Origin: Labilibacter marinus
GTDB lineage: Bacteria > Bacteroidota > Bacteroidia > Bacteroidales > Marinilabiliaceae
NCBI RefSeq assembly: GCF_001659685.2
Contig: NZ_LXYE02000020.1
Span: 124,001-188,000, forward strand
Reading direction: 5' to 3'
DNA length: 64,000 nucleotides
Below the pieces are notes generated by a model. The model was not told the DNA's origin and searched no databases. It worked only from the letters and a program-made list of their open reading frames with translations. The first letter of the stretch is position 1, and the number at the start of each line of letters is the position of its first letter. Below, in pieces: positions 47,526 through 56,885 of this stretch. The translations under genes and the position numbers were made by a program.

Positions 47526-48401
47526 CTATTTGGAGAGGGCTTCTGCTCCTCCTACAATTTCAAGTATCTCGTTTGTAATTGATGTTTGTCGAGCTTTATT
47601 ATATACCAGCTGTAAATCACCAATCATTTCGCTTGCATTATCCGTTGCTTTGTGCATCGAGGTCATCCTTGCCCCATGCTCTGCTGCAATAGAATCTAAT
47701 ACAGCTTTAAAAAACATTGTTTTTAGCGATTTAGGAATTAAATCATTAATGATGGTTTCCTGATCTGGCTCGTATAAATATTGCGAAATATGATTGATAT
47801 CTTTTTCAGGTAATTCTAAAGGCAAAAACTGTTGAACAGAAACTTTCTGAACAGCCGCATTCACAAATTCATTATAAGCCAATAAAACTCTATCGTATTT
47901 CTTACTTAAAAAGCCTTCTAGTATTTCATCCGATATTTCTTCAACACTACTAAAATCAACATGGTTATAGATATCGTTTTTATCATCACTACAAATAATA
48001 CCTGCCGACTTTAATAACTTTTGACCTTGTTTACCAATCGCCAGAATATCTATAAAACCATTTTTAAGATGAGAACTATACTTTTCATTCACTAAATGAT
48101 TTACTTCTTTTACCACATTTGAGTTAAAAGCACCACACAAACCTCTATTGCTTGTAATCATAACCACAAGAATATGATCTGCCTCTCTCTCCTCCGCCAA
48201 ATTAATGGTAATACTCTCATCCATTGCATTCACCAAGTCATAGATAATCTCGTTCAGCTTATTTGCATAAGGTCTAATCTGAACAATATCATCCTGCGCC
48301 TTTTTTAGCTTGGCTGCCGATACCATCTTCATGGCACTGGTTACCTGTCGCGTGGTTTTAACAGAATCAATTCGAGTACGTATATCTTTTAAACTGGCCA
48401 T
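47526..48401 (-). CDS. atpG: ATP synthase F1 subunit gamma
   Basis: The central rotor shaft of F1; 291 residues. The N-terminal helix MASLKDIRTRIDSVKTTRQ with TSAMKMVSAAKLKKAQD and the C-terminal helix ARQTSITNEILEIVGGAEAL are the two conserved ends that form the coiled-coil shaft. It follows atpA by 16 bases and is the last gene of the operon. atpD and atpC do not follow; a terminator and guaC do. Confidence 0.97.
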   Translation of the reverse strand: MASLKDIRTRIDSVKTTRQVTSAMKMVSAAKLKKAQDDIVQIRPYANKLNEIIYDLVNAMDESITINLAEEREADHILVVMITSNRGLCGAFNSNVVKEVNHLVNEKYSSHLKNGFIDILAIGKQGQKLLKSAGIICSDDKNDIYNHVDFSSVEEISDEILEGFLSKKYDRVLLAYNEFVNAAVQKVSVQQFLPLELPEKDINHISQYLYEPDQETIINDLIPKSLKTMFFKAVLDSIAAEHGARMTSMHKATDNASEMIGDLQLVYNKARQTSITNEILEIVGGAEALSK

Positions 48402-48417
48402 TGGCTAATTTTAATTT

Positions 48418-50004
48418 CTATTCTTCAACTGATTTAAATCTTCGCGAAATATCCGCAGCTACTTCCTTAAGAACATTAATTTGTTTATCCGAAAACTGAC
48501 CTGCACCAAGTTCTTCTACCGTTTCTTTATGTCTCATATCTAAGTCATCGATAAAGCTTCGTTCAAACTCCTTCACTCTATCTCCAGCCACATCTGACAA
48601 TAAACCTTGTGTACCACAATAGATTAATGCAGCCTGATGAGCTACATTTACTGGTGCATATTGAGGTTGTTTTAGTAACTCCACATTTTTTCGTCCTTTA
48701 TCTAACACTGCTTTAGTAGCAGGATCTAAATCAGAACCAAACTTAGAGAAAGCTTCTAATTCACGATACTGAGCCTGATCCAACTTTAATGTACCAGATA
48801 CCTTTTTCATGGACTTAATTTGCGCATTACCTCCCACACGTGATACTGAAATACCTACGTTAATGGCAGGACGAATACCCGCATTAAATAAATTACCTTC
48901 TAAGAAAATCTGCCCATCTGTAATAGAAATTACATTGGTTGGAATATATGCCGAAACATCACCAGCTTGCGTTTCAATGATAGGAAGTGCGGTTAATGAT
49001 CCACCACCTTTTACCTTATCTCTAATAGATTCGGGCAAATCATTCATTTGAGCTGCAATTTCATCTGATTCGATGATTTTTGCAGAACGCTCTAATAAAC
49101 GTGAATGAAGATAGAATACATCTCCTGGATACGCCTCACGACCTGGCGGACGACGTAATAACAATGAAACCTCACGATAAGAAACTGCTTGCTTTGATAA
49201 ATCATCATAAATAATCAACGCAGCTCTACCTGTATCTCTAAAGAACTCTCCTAAAGCAGTACCGGTAAACGGAGCATAAAATTGCATCGCAGCTGGATCA
49301 GCAGCACCCGACGAAACAACCGTAGTATATTCCATTGCCCCATGTTTTTCTAATGTATTTACAATTTGTGCTACCGTTGAACCTTTTTGTCCAATAGCCA
49401 CATAAATACAATAAACAGGGTTTCCTTTTTCAAAATTTTCTTTTTGGTTGATAATGGTATCAATTGCAATTGCAGTTTTACCCGTTTGGCGGTCACCAAT
49501 AATTAACTCGCGCTGACCTCTTCCAATAGGAATCATGGAATCGATGGCCTTTAAACCCGTTTGCAAAGGCTCCTGAACAGGCTGACGATAAATTACGCCA
49601 GGTGCTTTTCGTTCTAACGGAAATTCGAATAACTCTCCATCTATACTACCTTTACCATCAATCGGCTCTCCGTTGGTATTAATCACACGACCAAGCATTC
49701 CTTCACCTACCTTAACGGAAGCGATGGTTCCTGTTCGTTTAACGATATCTCCTTCTTTAATACCTCTTGATGTTCCCAATAATACAATTCCAACGTTATC
49801 TTGCTCAAGATTTAAAACTACTCCTTTGCACGATTCAAACTCAACTAACTCATTAGCTCTAACTTTTTCCAATCCGTGCACACGAGCAATACCATCCCCT
49901 ACCTGAAGTACAGTTCCAACTTCTTCTAAGTTAGTATCATTGGTAAAACCTTGTATTTGCTTTTTTAATAATTCCGAAACCTCGGCAGGTCTAATATTTT
50001 CCAT
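48418..50004 (-). CDS. atpA: ATP synthase F1 subunit alpha
   Basis: The non-catalytic nucleotide-binding subunit; 528 residues, standard for the phylum. Walker A is [11 protein letters not shown] (about residues 169-179). The [21 protein letters not shown] segment and the arginine-finger region [10 protein letters not shown] are present, as is the N-terminal barrel [18 protein letters not shown]. It lies between atpH (25 bases) and atpG (16 bases). Confidence 0.98.
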   Translation of the reverse strand: MENIRPAEVSELLKKQIQGFTNDTNLEEVGTVLQVGDGIARVHGLEKVRANELVEFESCKGVVLNLEQDNVGIVLLGTSRGIKEGDIVKRTGTIASVKVGEGMLGRVINTNGEPIDGKGSIDGELFEFPLERKAPGVIYRQPVQEPLQTGLKAIDSMIPIGRGQRELIIGDRQTGKTAIAIDTIINQKENFEKGNPVYCIYVAIGQKGSTVAQIVNTLEKHGAMEYTTVVSSGAADPAAMQFYAPFTGTALGEFFRDTGRAALIIYDDLSKQAVSYREVSLLLRRPPGREAYPGDVFYLHSRLLERSAKIIESDEIAAQMNDLPESIRDKVKGGGSLTALPIIETQAGDVSAYIPTNVISITDGQIFLEGNLFNAGIRPAINVGISVSRVGGNAQIKSMKKVSGTLKLDQAQYRELEAFSKFGSDLDPATKAVLDKGRKNVELLKQPQYAPVNVAHQAALIYCGTQGLLSDVAGDRVKEFERSFIDDLDMRHKETVEELGAGQFSDKQINVLKEVAADISRRFKSVEE

Positions 50005-50029
50005 TAGTACAATTTTAACCGGTAGTAAT

Positions 50030-50566
50030 TTAACTCAACAGCTTCTTTTTAATTTCCTTTAGTTTATTGGCTACAGAGGCATCCATCATTTTGCCATCTA
50101 CCATTAAAACAAACCCTCCAATAAGGTTATCCCTTACTCTTACATTCATCTCAATTTTGGCTGCCAATTCTACTTGCAATAAGTCTTTAATTTTTTCAAG
50201 ATAATCCTCATTCAACTGAGAAGCCGTAAAAAGCGTCACAGTTTTTAAGTCTTTCTCTTTTTTATAAAAATCAATATAATTTCTGGCAATATCATCTAAT
50301 AAAGCTTCTCGCTTATTATCGACCATAATGGCCAAAAAATTTATTGTAAGTTGATTTACATGCTTATCAAAAACAGTTTTTAAGGCCTTTTTTTTCTTTG
50401 CCGGTGTTATTACCGGGCTAGACAAAAGTTCTTTAAACTCTTTTGTATCGGAACAATACTGATACAGCATGTTCATATCGTTATAAACATTATCAACTTC
50501 TCCCTTTTCTTTACTTAAAAGGAACAAAGCTTTTGCATATCTTACGGATATTAAACTGTTGTTCAT
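50030..50566 (-). CDS. atpH: ATP synthase F1 subunit delta
   Basis: The stator subunit that joins F1 to subunit b. From ATG 50566 it has 178 residues and starts [21 protein letters not shown], the usual OSCP/delta start with the YAKAL motif. A TTG at 50581 would add five residues and is unlikely. The C-terminal part has the family pattern [22 protein letters not shown]. It overlaps no neighbour; atpF lies 74 bases upstream. Confidence 0.95.
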   Translation of the reverse strand: MNNSLISVRYAKALFLLSKEKGEVDNVYNDMNMLYQYCSDTKEFKELLSSPVITPAKKKKALKTVFDKHVNQLTINFLAIMVDNKREALLDDIARNYIDFYKKEKDLKTVTLFTASQLNEDYLEKIKDLLQVELAAKIEMNVRVRDNLIGGFVLMVDGKMMDASVANKLKEIKKKLLS

Positions 50567-50640
50567 GCGTTTACATTTCAAATTTCAAGGTCACATGAAA
50601 GGGCCTTATTACAAGACTTTTCATTTTCCTTACTCCGTAA

Positions 50641-51138
50641 TTAATTAAAATTTACATTATCCAAGTACTTATCAATGATAGCCTTTTGTTTGTTATCATC
50701 TTTTAATTCTGTTTCAATTAAAAGACTTGCTATATCCACTGATAATTCTGCAACCTGCTTTTTTAATTCCTTTATAGCGGCACTTTTTTCTGCCTCTATT
50801 TGTTTTCGAGCCGATTCGATTATTTTATCAGCTTCGCTATTGGCACCTGATCTTGCTTCTGCTAAGATTTTATCCTTTAACTCACGTGTTTCTTTTAATA
50901 GATCATCACGTTCGTTTTTAGCATCATCCATCATTTCTTGCCTGGTTATAGCCAATTGTTCCACTTCAACCTTAGCACGTTCTGCAGCTTTTAACGACTG
51001 CTCAATCGTTTCGTTTCTAAGATTTAATGCATGTAAAATTGGTCCCCAAGCAAACTTTTTTAATATGAATGCCAGAATAGCAAATGATATGGTAGTCCAA
51101 AAGACTAAACCAGGATCGGGTGTTAATAAAAAATCCAT
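50641..51138 (-). CDS. atpF: ATP synthase F0 subunit b
   Basis: The peripheral-stalk subunit; 165 residues. One N-terminal membrane helix (about residues 11-28, VFWTTISFAILAFILKKFA) is followed by a long, highly charged helix up to the C-terminus (RNETIEQSLKAAERAKVEVEQL and on), typical of b-subunit dimers. The Arg in the short segment after the membrane helix and the AL-NLRNETI turn match other Bacteroidota AtpF proteins. Confidence 0.95.
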   Translation of the reverse strand: MDFLLTPDPGLVFWTTISFAILAFILKKFAWGPILHALNLRNETIEQSLKAAERAKVEVEQLAITRQEMMDDAKNERDDLLKETRELKDKILAEARSGANSEADKIIESARKQIEAEKSAAIKELKKQVAELSVDIASLLIETELKDDNKQKAIIDKYLDNVNFN

Positions 51139-51175
51139 ACGCCTCGTTTTTTAATTCAAGCTCTGATCGGAAATA

Positions 51176-51382
51176 TTATCCTTTAAGCAGAGCAACTACA
51201 ATAGCAAAAAGAGCAGCACCTTCAATAAGGGCGGCAGCAATAATCATCGCTGTTTGGATTTTTGAGCTGATTTCTGGCTGACGAGCCATTGCTTCCATTG
51301 CTCCATTAGCTAATTTTCCGATTCCTAAAGCGGCTCCTAATACAATAATTCCTAGACCTAAAGCTGTAAGAGAAAGTGTCAT
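51176..51382 (-). CDS. atpE: ATP synthase F0 subunit c
   Basis: The ion-carrying ring subunit; 68 residues in two membrane helices joined by the polar loop ARQPEISSK. The ion-binding carboxylate is Glu54 in ALIEGAALFA. The residue after it is Gly, not the Ser/Thr of sodium-binding rings, so a proton ring is predicted. The first helix carries the tight GIGKLANGAMEAMA packing motif. Confidence 0.97.
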   Translation of the reverse strand: MTLSLTALGLGIIVLGAALGIGKLANGAMEAMARQPEISSKIQTAMIIAAALIEGAALFAIVVALLKG

Positions 51383-51423
51383 AACTTTTTAATTTTATAA
51401 AAATAATATATTAAACTTCGATA

Positions 51424-52503
51424 TTAATGTTCGTGATCTTCAACGGCCATACCTATAAATAAGGCCGATAATAAGGTGAAAATATAAGCTTGTAACGCTG
51501 CCACTAAAAGTTCTAAAACAAACATAACGAGTGTAAGTAAAATTGACACTGGCGAAATGTAAATCGTTTTTAAAATAAAGATGAGTGAAACTAAGCTTAA
51601 TATTATAATATGACCTGCTGTAATGTTGGCTAATAAACGAATCATTAAAGCAAATGGCTTGGTAAATAAACCAATAATTTCAACTGGAACTAATAAAACT
51701 TTTACGAAAAATGGTACTCCTGGTGCGGTTAAAGTATGTTTCCAATAACTTTTACTACCATTAATATTAGTAATAAAAAAGGTTATTAAAGCCAACACCA
51801 TAGTTACAGATATGTTTCCAGTAAAGTTACTTCCTCCTGGAAAAAATGGAACCAAACCTAATATGTTGTTAAACCATATAAAAAAGAAAACGGTTAGTAA
51901 GTAAGGAGCAAATTTAGGTCCTTTTTCAGCACCAATTTGTTCCGTAATGATATCCTCGTTTACAAACTGTATAATCGGCTCAAATAAAGACTGAGCTCCT
52001 TTGGGCTTTGCAGGCCCGCCTTTGTAAGCTTTAGCAACAGATGTAAATACCCAAATCATAATAACAATAGATATCCACATAGACCATACATTTCTTTTTA
52101 AAGAAAAATCTAATGGCTTGCTATTGATTATATGATGATCTGAATCATACTCTACATTACCATGCTTATCCGTATTGTAAATTTTACCGTGATGATAAAA
52201 AAAGTAGCTTCCTTTACTCTCTGCTATATGGGTATCATGATCAAACTCAGAATATAGAAAGAAATGAAAAGTACCATCATTAATTAAAATAATAGGCAAA
52301 GGAATTTCGATATGTTTTTCGTTTTCTCCTTCGCCCCACGAAACCACATGCCAAACATGAGAATCTGATATGTGATGCATAATTAACTCTGTAGGATCAA
52401 ACGCCTCTTCGTTTTCTTCCGTTTTAGAATGAGTATCTGAAGCATAAATTGCAGAACAAAATATACTCGAAAGCACTACTAACACACAAAGAAATTTCTT
52501 CAT
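51424..52503 (-). CDS. atpB: ATP synthase F0 subunit a with long histidine-rich N-terminal extension
   Basis: The proton-channel subunit; 359 residues, longer than E. coli (271). The core has the essential Arg289 in FALMIRLLANITAGH and several membrane helices from about residue 140 on. Ahead of it lies an apparent signal peptide (residues 1-20) and about 110 periplasmic residues with 14 histidines between 25 and 124 (including HH pairs at 43, 104 and 123). Such N-terminal extensions are known from subunit a of this phylum; the histidine content here is notable. It follows the AtpI-like gene by 30 bases. Confidence 0.96.
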   Translation of the reverse strand: MKKFLCVLVVLSSIFCSAIYASDTHSKTEENEEAFDPTELIMHHISDSHVWHVVSWGEGENEKHIEIPLPIILINDGTFHFFLYSEFDHDTHIAESKGSYFFYHHGKIYNTDKHGNVEYDSDHHIINSKPLDFSLKRNVWSMWISIVIMIWVFTSVAKAYKGGPAKPKGAQSLFEPIIQFVNEDIITEQIGAEKGPKFAPYLLTVFFFIWFNNILGLVPFFPGGSNFTGNISVTMVLALITFFITNINGSKSYWKHTLTAPGVPFFVKVLLVPVEIIGLFTKPFALMIRLLANITAGHIIILSLVSLIFILKTIYISPVSILLTLVMFVLELLVAALQAYIFTLLSALFIGMAVEDHEH

Positions 52504-52533
52504 TTCAATTCTTTATACAATCGGCTTATAAAA

Positions 52534-52896
52534 TTACTCGCTTTTTACGATAGTTACCACCGAAAAATTAAGGTAAATTAAATAATTCACCATAAAAATA
52601 AGTATTACTGTTTCCTTGTTACTTGCCTCACTATAAATGATAGGTAGCATATAAACTAATGCTATTAACATTTTAATACTCATCATGACCAGCAAAAACA
52701 TGGCACTATTATTCGCTATTTTTTTCCTAAGCCAAGTAGTTAACCATGTAAATGATCCAAATAAAATTATTAAAAAAACCTGTGCTTTTAAAACATCTTT
52801 TAATAATTCATTATAGAAAATAGTAGCACTGCCAACATTTAGCAATAGCAATACTACTGCAAACAGTAAAAAAACCTTAAACAAGCGTCGACCCAC
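52534..52896 (-). CDS. AtpI-like membrane protein of the ATP synthase operon
   Basis: 120 residues with four hydrophobic segments (about 7-27, 40-57, 65-88 and 95-115), the layout of ATP synthase protein I, which helps c-ring assembly or Mg handling in other bacteria. Sequence similarity to known AtpI could not be judged by eye; the call depends on size, topology and position between bactofilin and atpB. The start is GTG at 52896, 14 bases after the bactofilin stop; no ATG is available. Confidence 0.65.
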   Translation of the reverse strand: MGRRLFKVFLLFAVVLLLLNVGSATIFYNELLKDVLKAQVFLIILFGSFTWLTTWLRKKIANNSAMFLLVMMSIKMLIALVYMLPIIYSEASNKETVILIFMVNYLIYLNFSVVTIVKSE

Positions 52897-52910
52897 TTTT
52901 GTTGACCCAA

Positions 52911-53294
52911 TTATTTTTTATTTGCCCCATTTGATGTTTCAACTTGCTTAGCAGCTCCACCCATTTGACATTTTCCTGTAAATACAGCACCTGGTTCAAT
53001 TGTTAATTTACTTGTATTAATATCACCTAAAAGTTTTGATGTAGCTTTTAGTGATAATAGTTCTTTTACGTTTAATTTTCCTTCCAACACACCCTCAACT
53101 TCAGCATTAAGGCAATTAACCTCACCTTTTACTTTACCTTTAGTACCAATAACCACTCTACCATTAGAAACAATATTTCCCTCTATATCTCCATCAATTC
53201 TAAAATTCTCATTGGTTTCAATGTTACCTACTATTTTTGTTCCTGGACCTATAACATTTGCTTGATGAATTGGTGTTTCGTTTGACTTTCCCAT
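52911..53294 (-). CDS. Bactofilin (polymer-forming cytoskeletal protein)
   Basis: 127 residues. The central part is a run of short beta-helix turns: NVIGPGTKIVGNIETNENFRIDG, GNIVSNGRVVIGTKGKVKG, and KLNVKELLSLKATSKLLGD, with polar tails at both ends, as in bactofilins (DUF583). Bactofilins polymerise at the membrane without nucleotides and act in cell shape or localisation. It is the first gene of the ATP synthase operon here, a linkage that I recall from other Bacteroidota; its meaning is unknown. Confidence 0.93.
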   Translation of the reverse strand: MGKSNETPIHQANVIGPGTKIVGNIETNENFRIDGDIEGNIVSNGRVVIGTKGKVKGEVNCLNAEVEGVLEGKLNVKELLSLKATSKLLGDINTSKLTIEPGAVFTGKCQMGGAAKQVETSNGANKK

Positions 53295-53442
53295 GATTTT
53301 ATTGAATTTTAGCTTAAATATATTTATTGATATCCAAAGAAAATAAAAAAATAAAGAATCTTAAATCAATCGTAGATTTATATTTTATAGAAAAAAAGCT
53401 AGTGACACAAAATTGCACTTCTTTATTTTAAAGATACGGTTT

Positions 53443-55260
53443 CTATTTCAATAATTCCTCTATTTTTTTTAACTGCATCTCTTTATTTACTTGTCTTAAC
53501 TTTCTTGCTGTTTCAGTATAATATACATGCCTGGATATGAATGCATATTGCTTTTTGTTCCACTCCTTTTGCGAAATCTTACCATTATAATTACATAATT
53601 CTTCCCAAAGTTTTTCGGATAATGGTATAAAGTCTGCCCTTCCTAAATAATCTAAATCAGCATCTTTAATAATTTTCTCCATTAAAATTTTAGGCTCCAC
53701 ATCACTCTCTGTTACCAATATTAACTGAGCAATAGCTTCTATTTCAGCAATACTATACGAAAAATGGGGTAACATCTCTTTAGCAATTCTTACACTTTGC
53801 TGTTCATGTCGATGTGGATTAACCATATAACCGGTGTCATGAAATAACGCTGCTGTTTTTAACAATAGTAGTTCCTTACTATTTAAACCTTCTGCCCTAC
53901 CAAAAACTTCAACTTGAGTACAAACATCCATTGTATGACTAATGTTGTGATATTTTAACGAAGAGGCCAACTCCTGCCTCATTTGGCCAAAAACAGCATC
54001 TTCCAAATCATTATATCTTATCCATTGTAGCTTGGTAAGAAAATCATCATTCGGAACCTTTCCCTGTCCATCGATAGAAAGTTTAGGCTTAATGCCTTTT
54101 ACAAAATACATATCGGTTTCACCCTTATATTTAATAGGCATTTTACCTCGGTATTCGCACTCAAAAAAATCTTTAATGAGCTGATAAGTTACACCAGATA
54201 CATTTATTTTTCCCGCCACACCAGAGGATTCCATCCTACTGGCTATATTTACGGTGTCGCCCCAAATATCAAACGATAGTTTTTTACGACCAATAACACC
54301 AGATATTAATGCTCCAGTGTGAATTCCGATTCTAAGCTCCCAGAAGTCCTTTCCGCTACGCTGTGCATCTTCACCAGTCTCTTGCATAAACCGTTGCATT
54401 TCAATAGCTGCTAACACTACTTCAATTGGGTTAGTTCTATTTTTCTCGGGCAAACCACCAGCACACATATAGGCATCACCAATGGTTTTTATCTTTTCTA
54501 TTTTATATTTCTCAGCTACTTCATCAAAATGTACAAAAAAACGATCCAGTTCATCAATTAATGTTTCTGGATTCATATGCTCAACTATTTTTGTGAAACC
54601 CTGAATATCTGCAAAAAGAACTGTTGCCTTTTCGTACTTAACCGATGCCCTATGAGTTAAGGTTTGACTATTCTCTTGTTCAGGTTCTTTCTTTTTGATA
54701 TACTTTTCTATAATCGGTGCAATAGAGTCTTTGCGCCAAGAGTGCATTTTTTTTGAAACACTTTGCGATAACCTTAACTTTAATAAAAAAATAGAAAAAA
54801 GTATGATAAAAAGGAGAACTATGGATGATATTAAATATCTATTATAATTGTTAGTAACAAGAATAATTAAACTTTGAGAATCATCTTCACTCTCAATTAT
54901 AAAATTATAGGAACCTGTTGGTATACGGCTATAGGTAACACTATTTTTATAACTCCAATTACTCAATACGGAATCTACACCCTCTAGACGAAATCTATAC
55001 AATTGAATTTTCTCCTTTCGTTTTGGAATAAAATTGATTTCCAGATACTCAAATTGAGCCTCTTTTAATACCAAAGTATCCATATTTTGATTGAAATCAA
55101 CCGTATCTCCAGAAACTATGATAGAATTAATCAAATTTTCTTTTCCTTCAGAAAATGAAATTACATTGTTGGCAAAACATCCATCTCCTTGGATTAGCAA
55201 CACATATAAAACAATTAACGCTGCATATTTTCCTTCAACGTTGAAAAGTTTTTCCCTCAC
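53443..55260 (-). CDS. Membrane sensor: class III adenylate cyclase fused to HD phosphohydrolase domain
   Basis: 605 residues in four parts: signal peptide (to about 30); a periplasmic beta domain resembling Y_Y_Y (LYRFRLEGVDSVLSNWSYKN, then IPTGSYNFII, residues 70-125); a membrane helix (about 142-162); a class III cyclase (about 208-390); and an HD domain (about 425-600). Cyclase metal ligands are Asp218 (LFADIQGFT) and Asp262 (TIGDAYM); base-selecting residues Lys258 and Asp331 are those of adenylate, not guanylate, cyclases; Asn338 and Arg342 are kept. The HD domain has YHNISHTMDV (437-446), His474-Asp475 in FHDTGY, and Asp533 in KDADLDYLG. One protein may thus both make and degrade a cyclic nucleotide. 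It is divergent from the stress-protein gene. Confidence 0.9.
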   Translation of the reverse strand: MREKLFNVEGKYAALIVLYVLLIQGDGCFANNVISFSEGKENLINSIIVSGDTVDFNQNMDTLVLKEAQFEYLEINFIPKRKEKIQLYRFRLEGVDSVLSNWSYKNSVTYSRIPTGSYNFIIESEDDSQSLIILVTNNYNRYLISSIVLLFIILFSIFLLKLRLSQSVSKKMHSWRKDSIAPIIEKYIKKKEPEQENSQTLTHRASVKYEKATVLFADIQGFTKIVEHMNPETLIDELDRFFVHFDEVAEKYKIEKIKTIGDAYMCAGGLPEKNRTNPIEVVLAAIEMQRFMQETGEDAQRSGKDFWELRIGIHTGALISGVIGRKKLSFDIWGDTVNIASRMESSGVAGKINVSGVTYQLIKDFFECEYRGKMPIKYKGETDMYFVKGIKPKLSIDGQGKVPNDDFLTKLQWIRYNDLEDAVFGQMRQELASSLKYHNISHTMDVCTQVEVFGRAEGLNSKELLLLKTAALFHDTGYMVNPHRHEQQSVRIAKEMLPHFSYSIAEIEAIAQLILVTESDVEPKILMEKIIKDADLDYLGRADFIPLSEKLWEELCNYNGKISQKEWNKKQYAFISRHVYYTETARKLRQVNKEMQLKKIEELLK

Positions 55261-55297
55261 AATGGATAGTTTTATTCTTAAATTCTTGATTTTTTAT

Positions 55298-55305
55298 CAA
55301 AAGTA
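55298..55305 (-). promoter_or_regulatory. Possible -7 promoter element of the cyclase gene
   Basis: The minus strand reads TACTTTTG (55305-55298), an exact TAnnTTTG match, 38 bases before the ATG. A TTTG lies 14 bases further upstream, closer than the usual spacing, so the assignment is tentative. Confidence 0.4.
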
Positions 55306-55351
55306 GTATATTTATTTCGCAAAATAAACCGTTATCTTTTAATTATATCTC

Positions 55352-56185
55352 ATGGAGAACTCGGAAAACATAATACTAGTACCATATGACTTCACAGAAG
55401 TTGCCATGCATGCAATAGAGCACGCCAAATCACTTTCTGATAGAAGCAACTCTTCCATTTGCATCTTACATATTGTTAAAAAAGATACTGATATGGATGC
55501 GGCAACGGAACTTTTAAACAAGGAAAAAGATGTTATTAAAGGCAAATTTGGAATTGATATTAAAGCGATAGTTAAGGAAGGTACCATTTTTAAAACCATT
55601 AATGAAGTTGCCGATGAAATTGGCGCAATCATGGTGGTAATGGGAACTCATGGTATCAAAGGCATGCAAAAACTGACAGGAAGCTGGGCACTTAAAGTTA
55701 TTATTGGCTCTAAGATTCCATTTTTTGTAGTTCAAGAGAAACCATTAAATAGCCCAGTACATAAAATTGTTTTCCCTGTTGATTTTAAAACTGAGAATAA
55801 GGAAAAATTAGTTTGGGCAGAGTTTATTTCTAAGTTTTTAAACACTAAAATATATTTACTGAGTAGCTCTACAAAAGATGGAGTTATTGAACCACGTACA
55901 AAAGCTAACTTAGTATTCTGCAAAAAATTCTTGGAAGAAAAAGGTATTGATTATGAATTATCGCTTTCTGAGGGAGGCGGTTCATTCTCTCAAGAAACCA
56001 TTAAGTTTGCAGATAATATTGAAGCTGCAGCTATTATCATAATGACCACACGAGACATTGCATTTCATGATTATATACTAGGTGCTAATGAGCAACAAAC
56101 AATTGCAAATAGCTCTAAAGTTCCAGTAATGGTAATTAACCCTCGAACGGACCTAATGAAATATGGTTATGGCGGTTTTGGTTGA
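55352..56185 (+). CDS. Universal stress protein, tandem-domain type
   Basis: 277 residues with two UspA domains (about 1-145 and 146-277). The first has the complete ATP-binding signature GTHGIKGMQKLTGSWALKVI (G-2x-G-9x-G-S pattern); in the second the equivalent region, MTTRDIAFHDYILGANEQQTI, lacks the glycine pattern, so only one site may bind nucleotide. Start VPYDFTEVAMHAIEHAKSL is typical. Such proteins are induced by growth arrest and stress. The gene is monocistronic, with a terminator after it, and divergent from the cyclase gene by 91 bases. Confidence 0.93.
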   Translation: MENSENIILVPYDFTEVAMHAIEHAKSLSDRSNSSICILHIVKKDTDMDAATELLNKEKDVIKGKFGIDIKAIVKEGTIFKTINEVADEIGAIMVVMGTHGIKGMQKLTGSWALKVIIGSKIPFFVVQEKPLNSPVHKIVFPVDFKTENKEKLVWAEFISKFLNTKIYLLSSSTKDGVIEPRTKANLVFCKKFLEEKGIDYELSLSEGGGSFSQETIKFADNIEAAAIIIMTTRDIAFHDYILGANEQQTIANSSKVPVMVINPRTDLMKYGYGGFG

Positions 56186-56212
56186 TTCTTAAAAATCTTA
56201 CATATAAAAATT

Positions 56213-56244
56213 AAACAACGGCTGCTTTGTCGTTGTTTTTTTTT
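56213..56244 (+). terminator. Terminator after the universal stress gene
   Basis: AAACAACG (56213-56220) pairs with CGTTGTTT (56231-56238) around a 10-base loop, and the T-run continues to 56244. Confidence 0.88.
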
Positions 56245-56290
56245 AGTATAAAATACTATCACAACCAATAATTACGTTAATGTTTTAAAT

Positions 56291-56869
56291 ATGGAACTAG
56301 TTTTTGCTACCAATAATTTAAACAAACTGGAAGAGATTCGTCATCTTTTAGGAGATAAAATCAAAATAGTTAGTTTAGAAGATATTAATTGTACAGAAGA
56401 AATACCTGAAACAGGTTTTACATTAGAGGAAAACGCATTACAAAAATCCGAATACGTTAATAAGAAATTCAACATCAATTGTTTTGCTGATGATACAGGT
56501 TTAGAAATTGACGCTTTAAATGGTGAACCTGGAGTTTATAGTGCAAGGTATGGAGGAGAAAGTAAGGATGCTAACTTAAATATGGAGAAGGTTCTTGAAA
56601 AAATGAAAAGAACTAGCAATCGTAAGGCTCGGTTTAGGACGGTTATTTCTTTGATTATAGATGGCAAGGAATCTCAGTTTGAAGGTGTAGTTGAAGGAAG
56701 AATTAGTGAAACAAAATCAGGCAGCAAAGGTTTTGGCTACGACCCTATATTTATACCAGATGGTTATGGTACATCTTTTGCTGAACTAGATATTAATGAA
56801 AAAAACAAAATAAGCCATAGAGCTTTAGCTATAAAAAAACTAGCTGCGTTTTTAATGGATATTAAATAA
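56291..56869 (+). CDS. rdgB: XTP/dITP diphosphatase (non-canonical purine NTP pyrophosphatase)
   Basis: Removes dITP and XTP from the nucleotide pool by pyrophosphate release. Its 192 residues match RdgB/HAM1: start [16 protein letters not shown], the metal and substrate site [26 protein letters not shown] (about residues 69-94), and [20 protein letters not shown] followed by [10 protein letters not shown]. The porZ-like gene begins 16 bases after it. Confidence 0.96.
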   Translation: MELVFATNNLNKLEEIRHLLGDKIKIVSLEDINCTEEIPETGFTLEENALQKSEYVNKKFNINCFADDTGLEIDALNGEPGVYSARYGGESKDANLNMEKVLEKMKRTSNRKARFRTVISLIIDGKESQFEGVVEGRISETKSGSKGFGYDPIFIPDGYGTSFAELDINEKNKISHRALAIKKLAAFLMDIK

Positions 56870-56885
56870 AAATAAGATTGTTGAG

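Noticed and set aside
51176-51382. Sodium-driven ATP synthase
   Set aside because: The residue after the ion-binding Glu54 is Gly rather than Ser or Thr, so the sodium-binding pattern is not met.
53443-55260. Pycsar anti-phage defence system
   Set aside because: There is no separate effector gene, the cyclase keeps adenylate-type residues, and the protein has a periplasmic sensor. Similarity is limited to the HD domain type.
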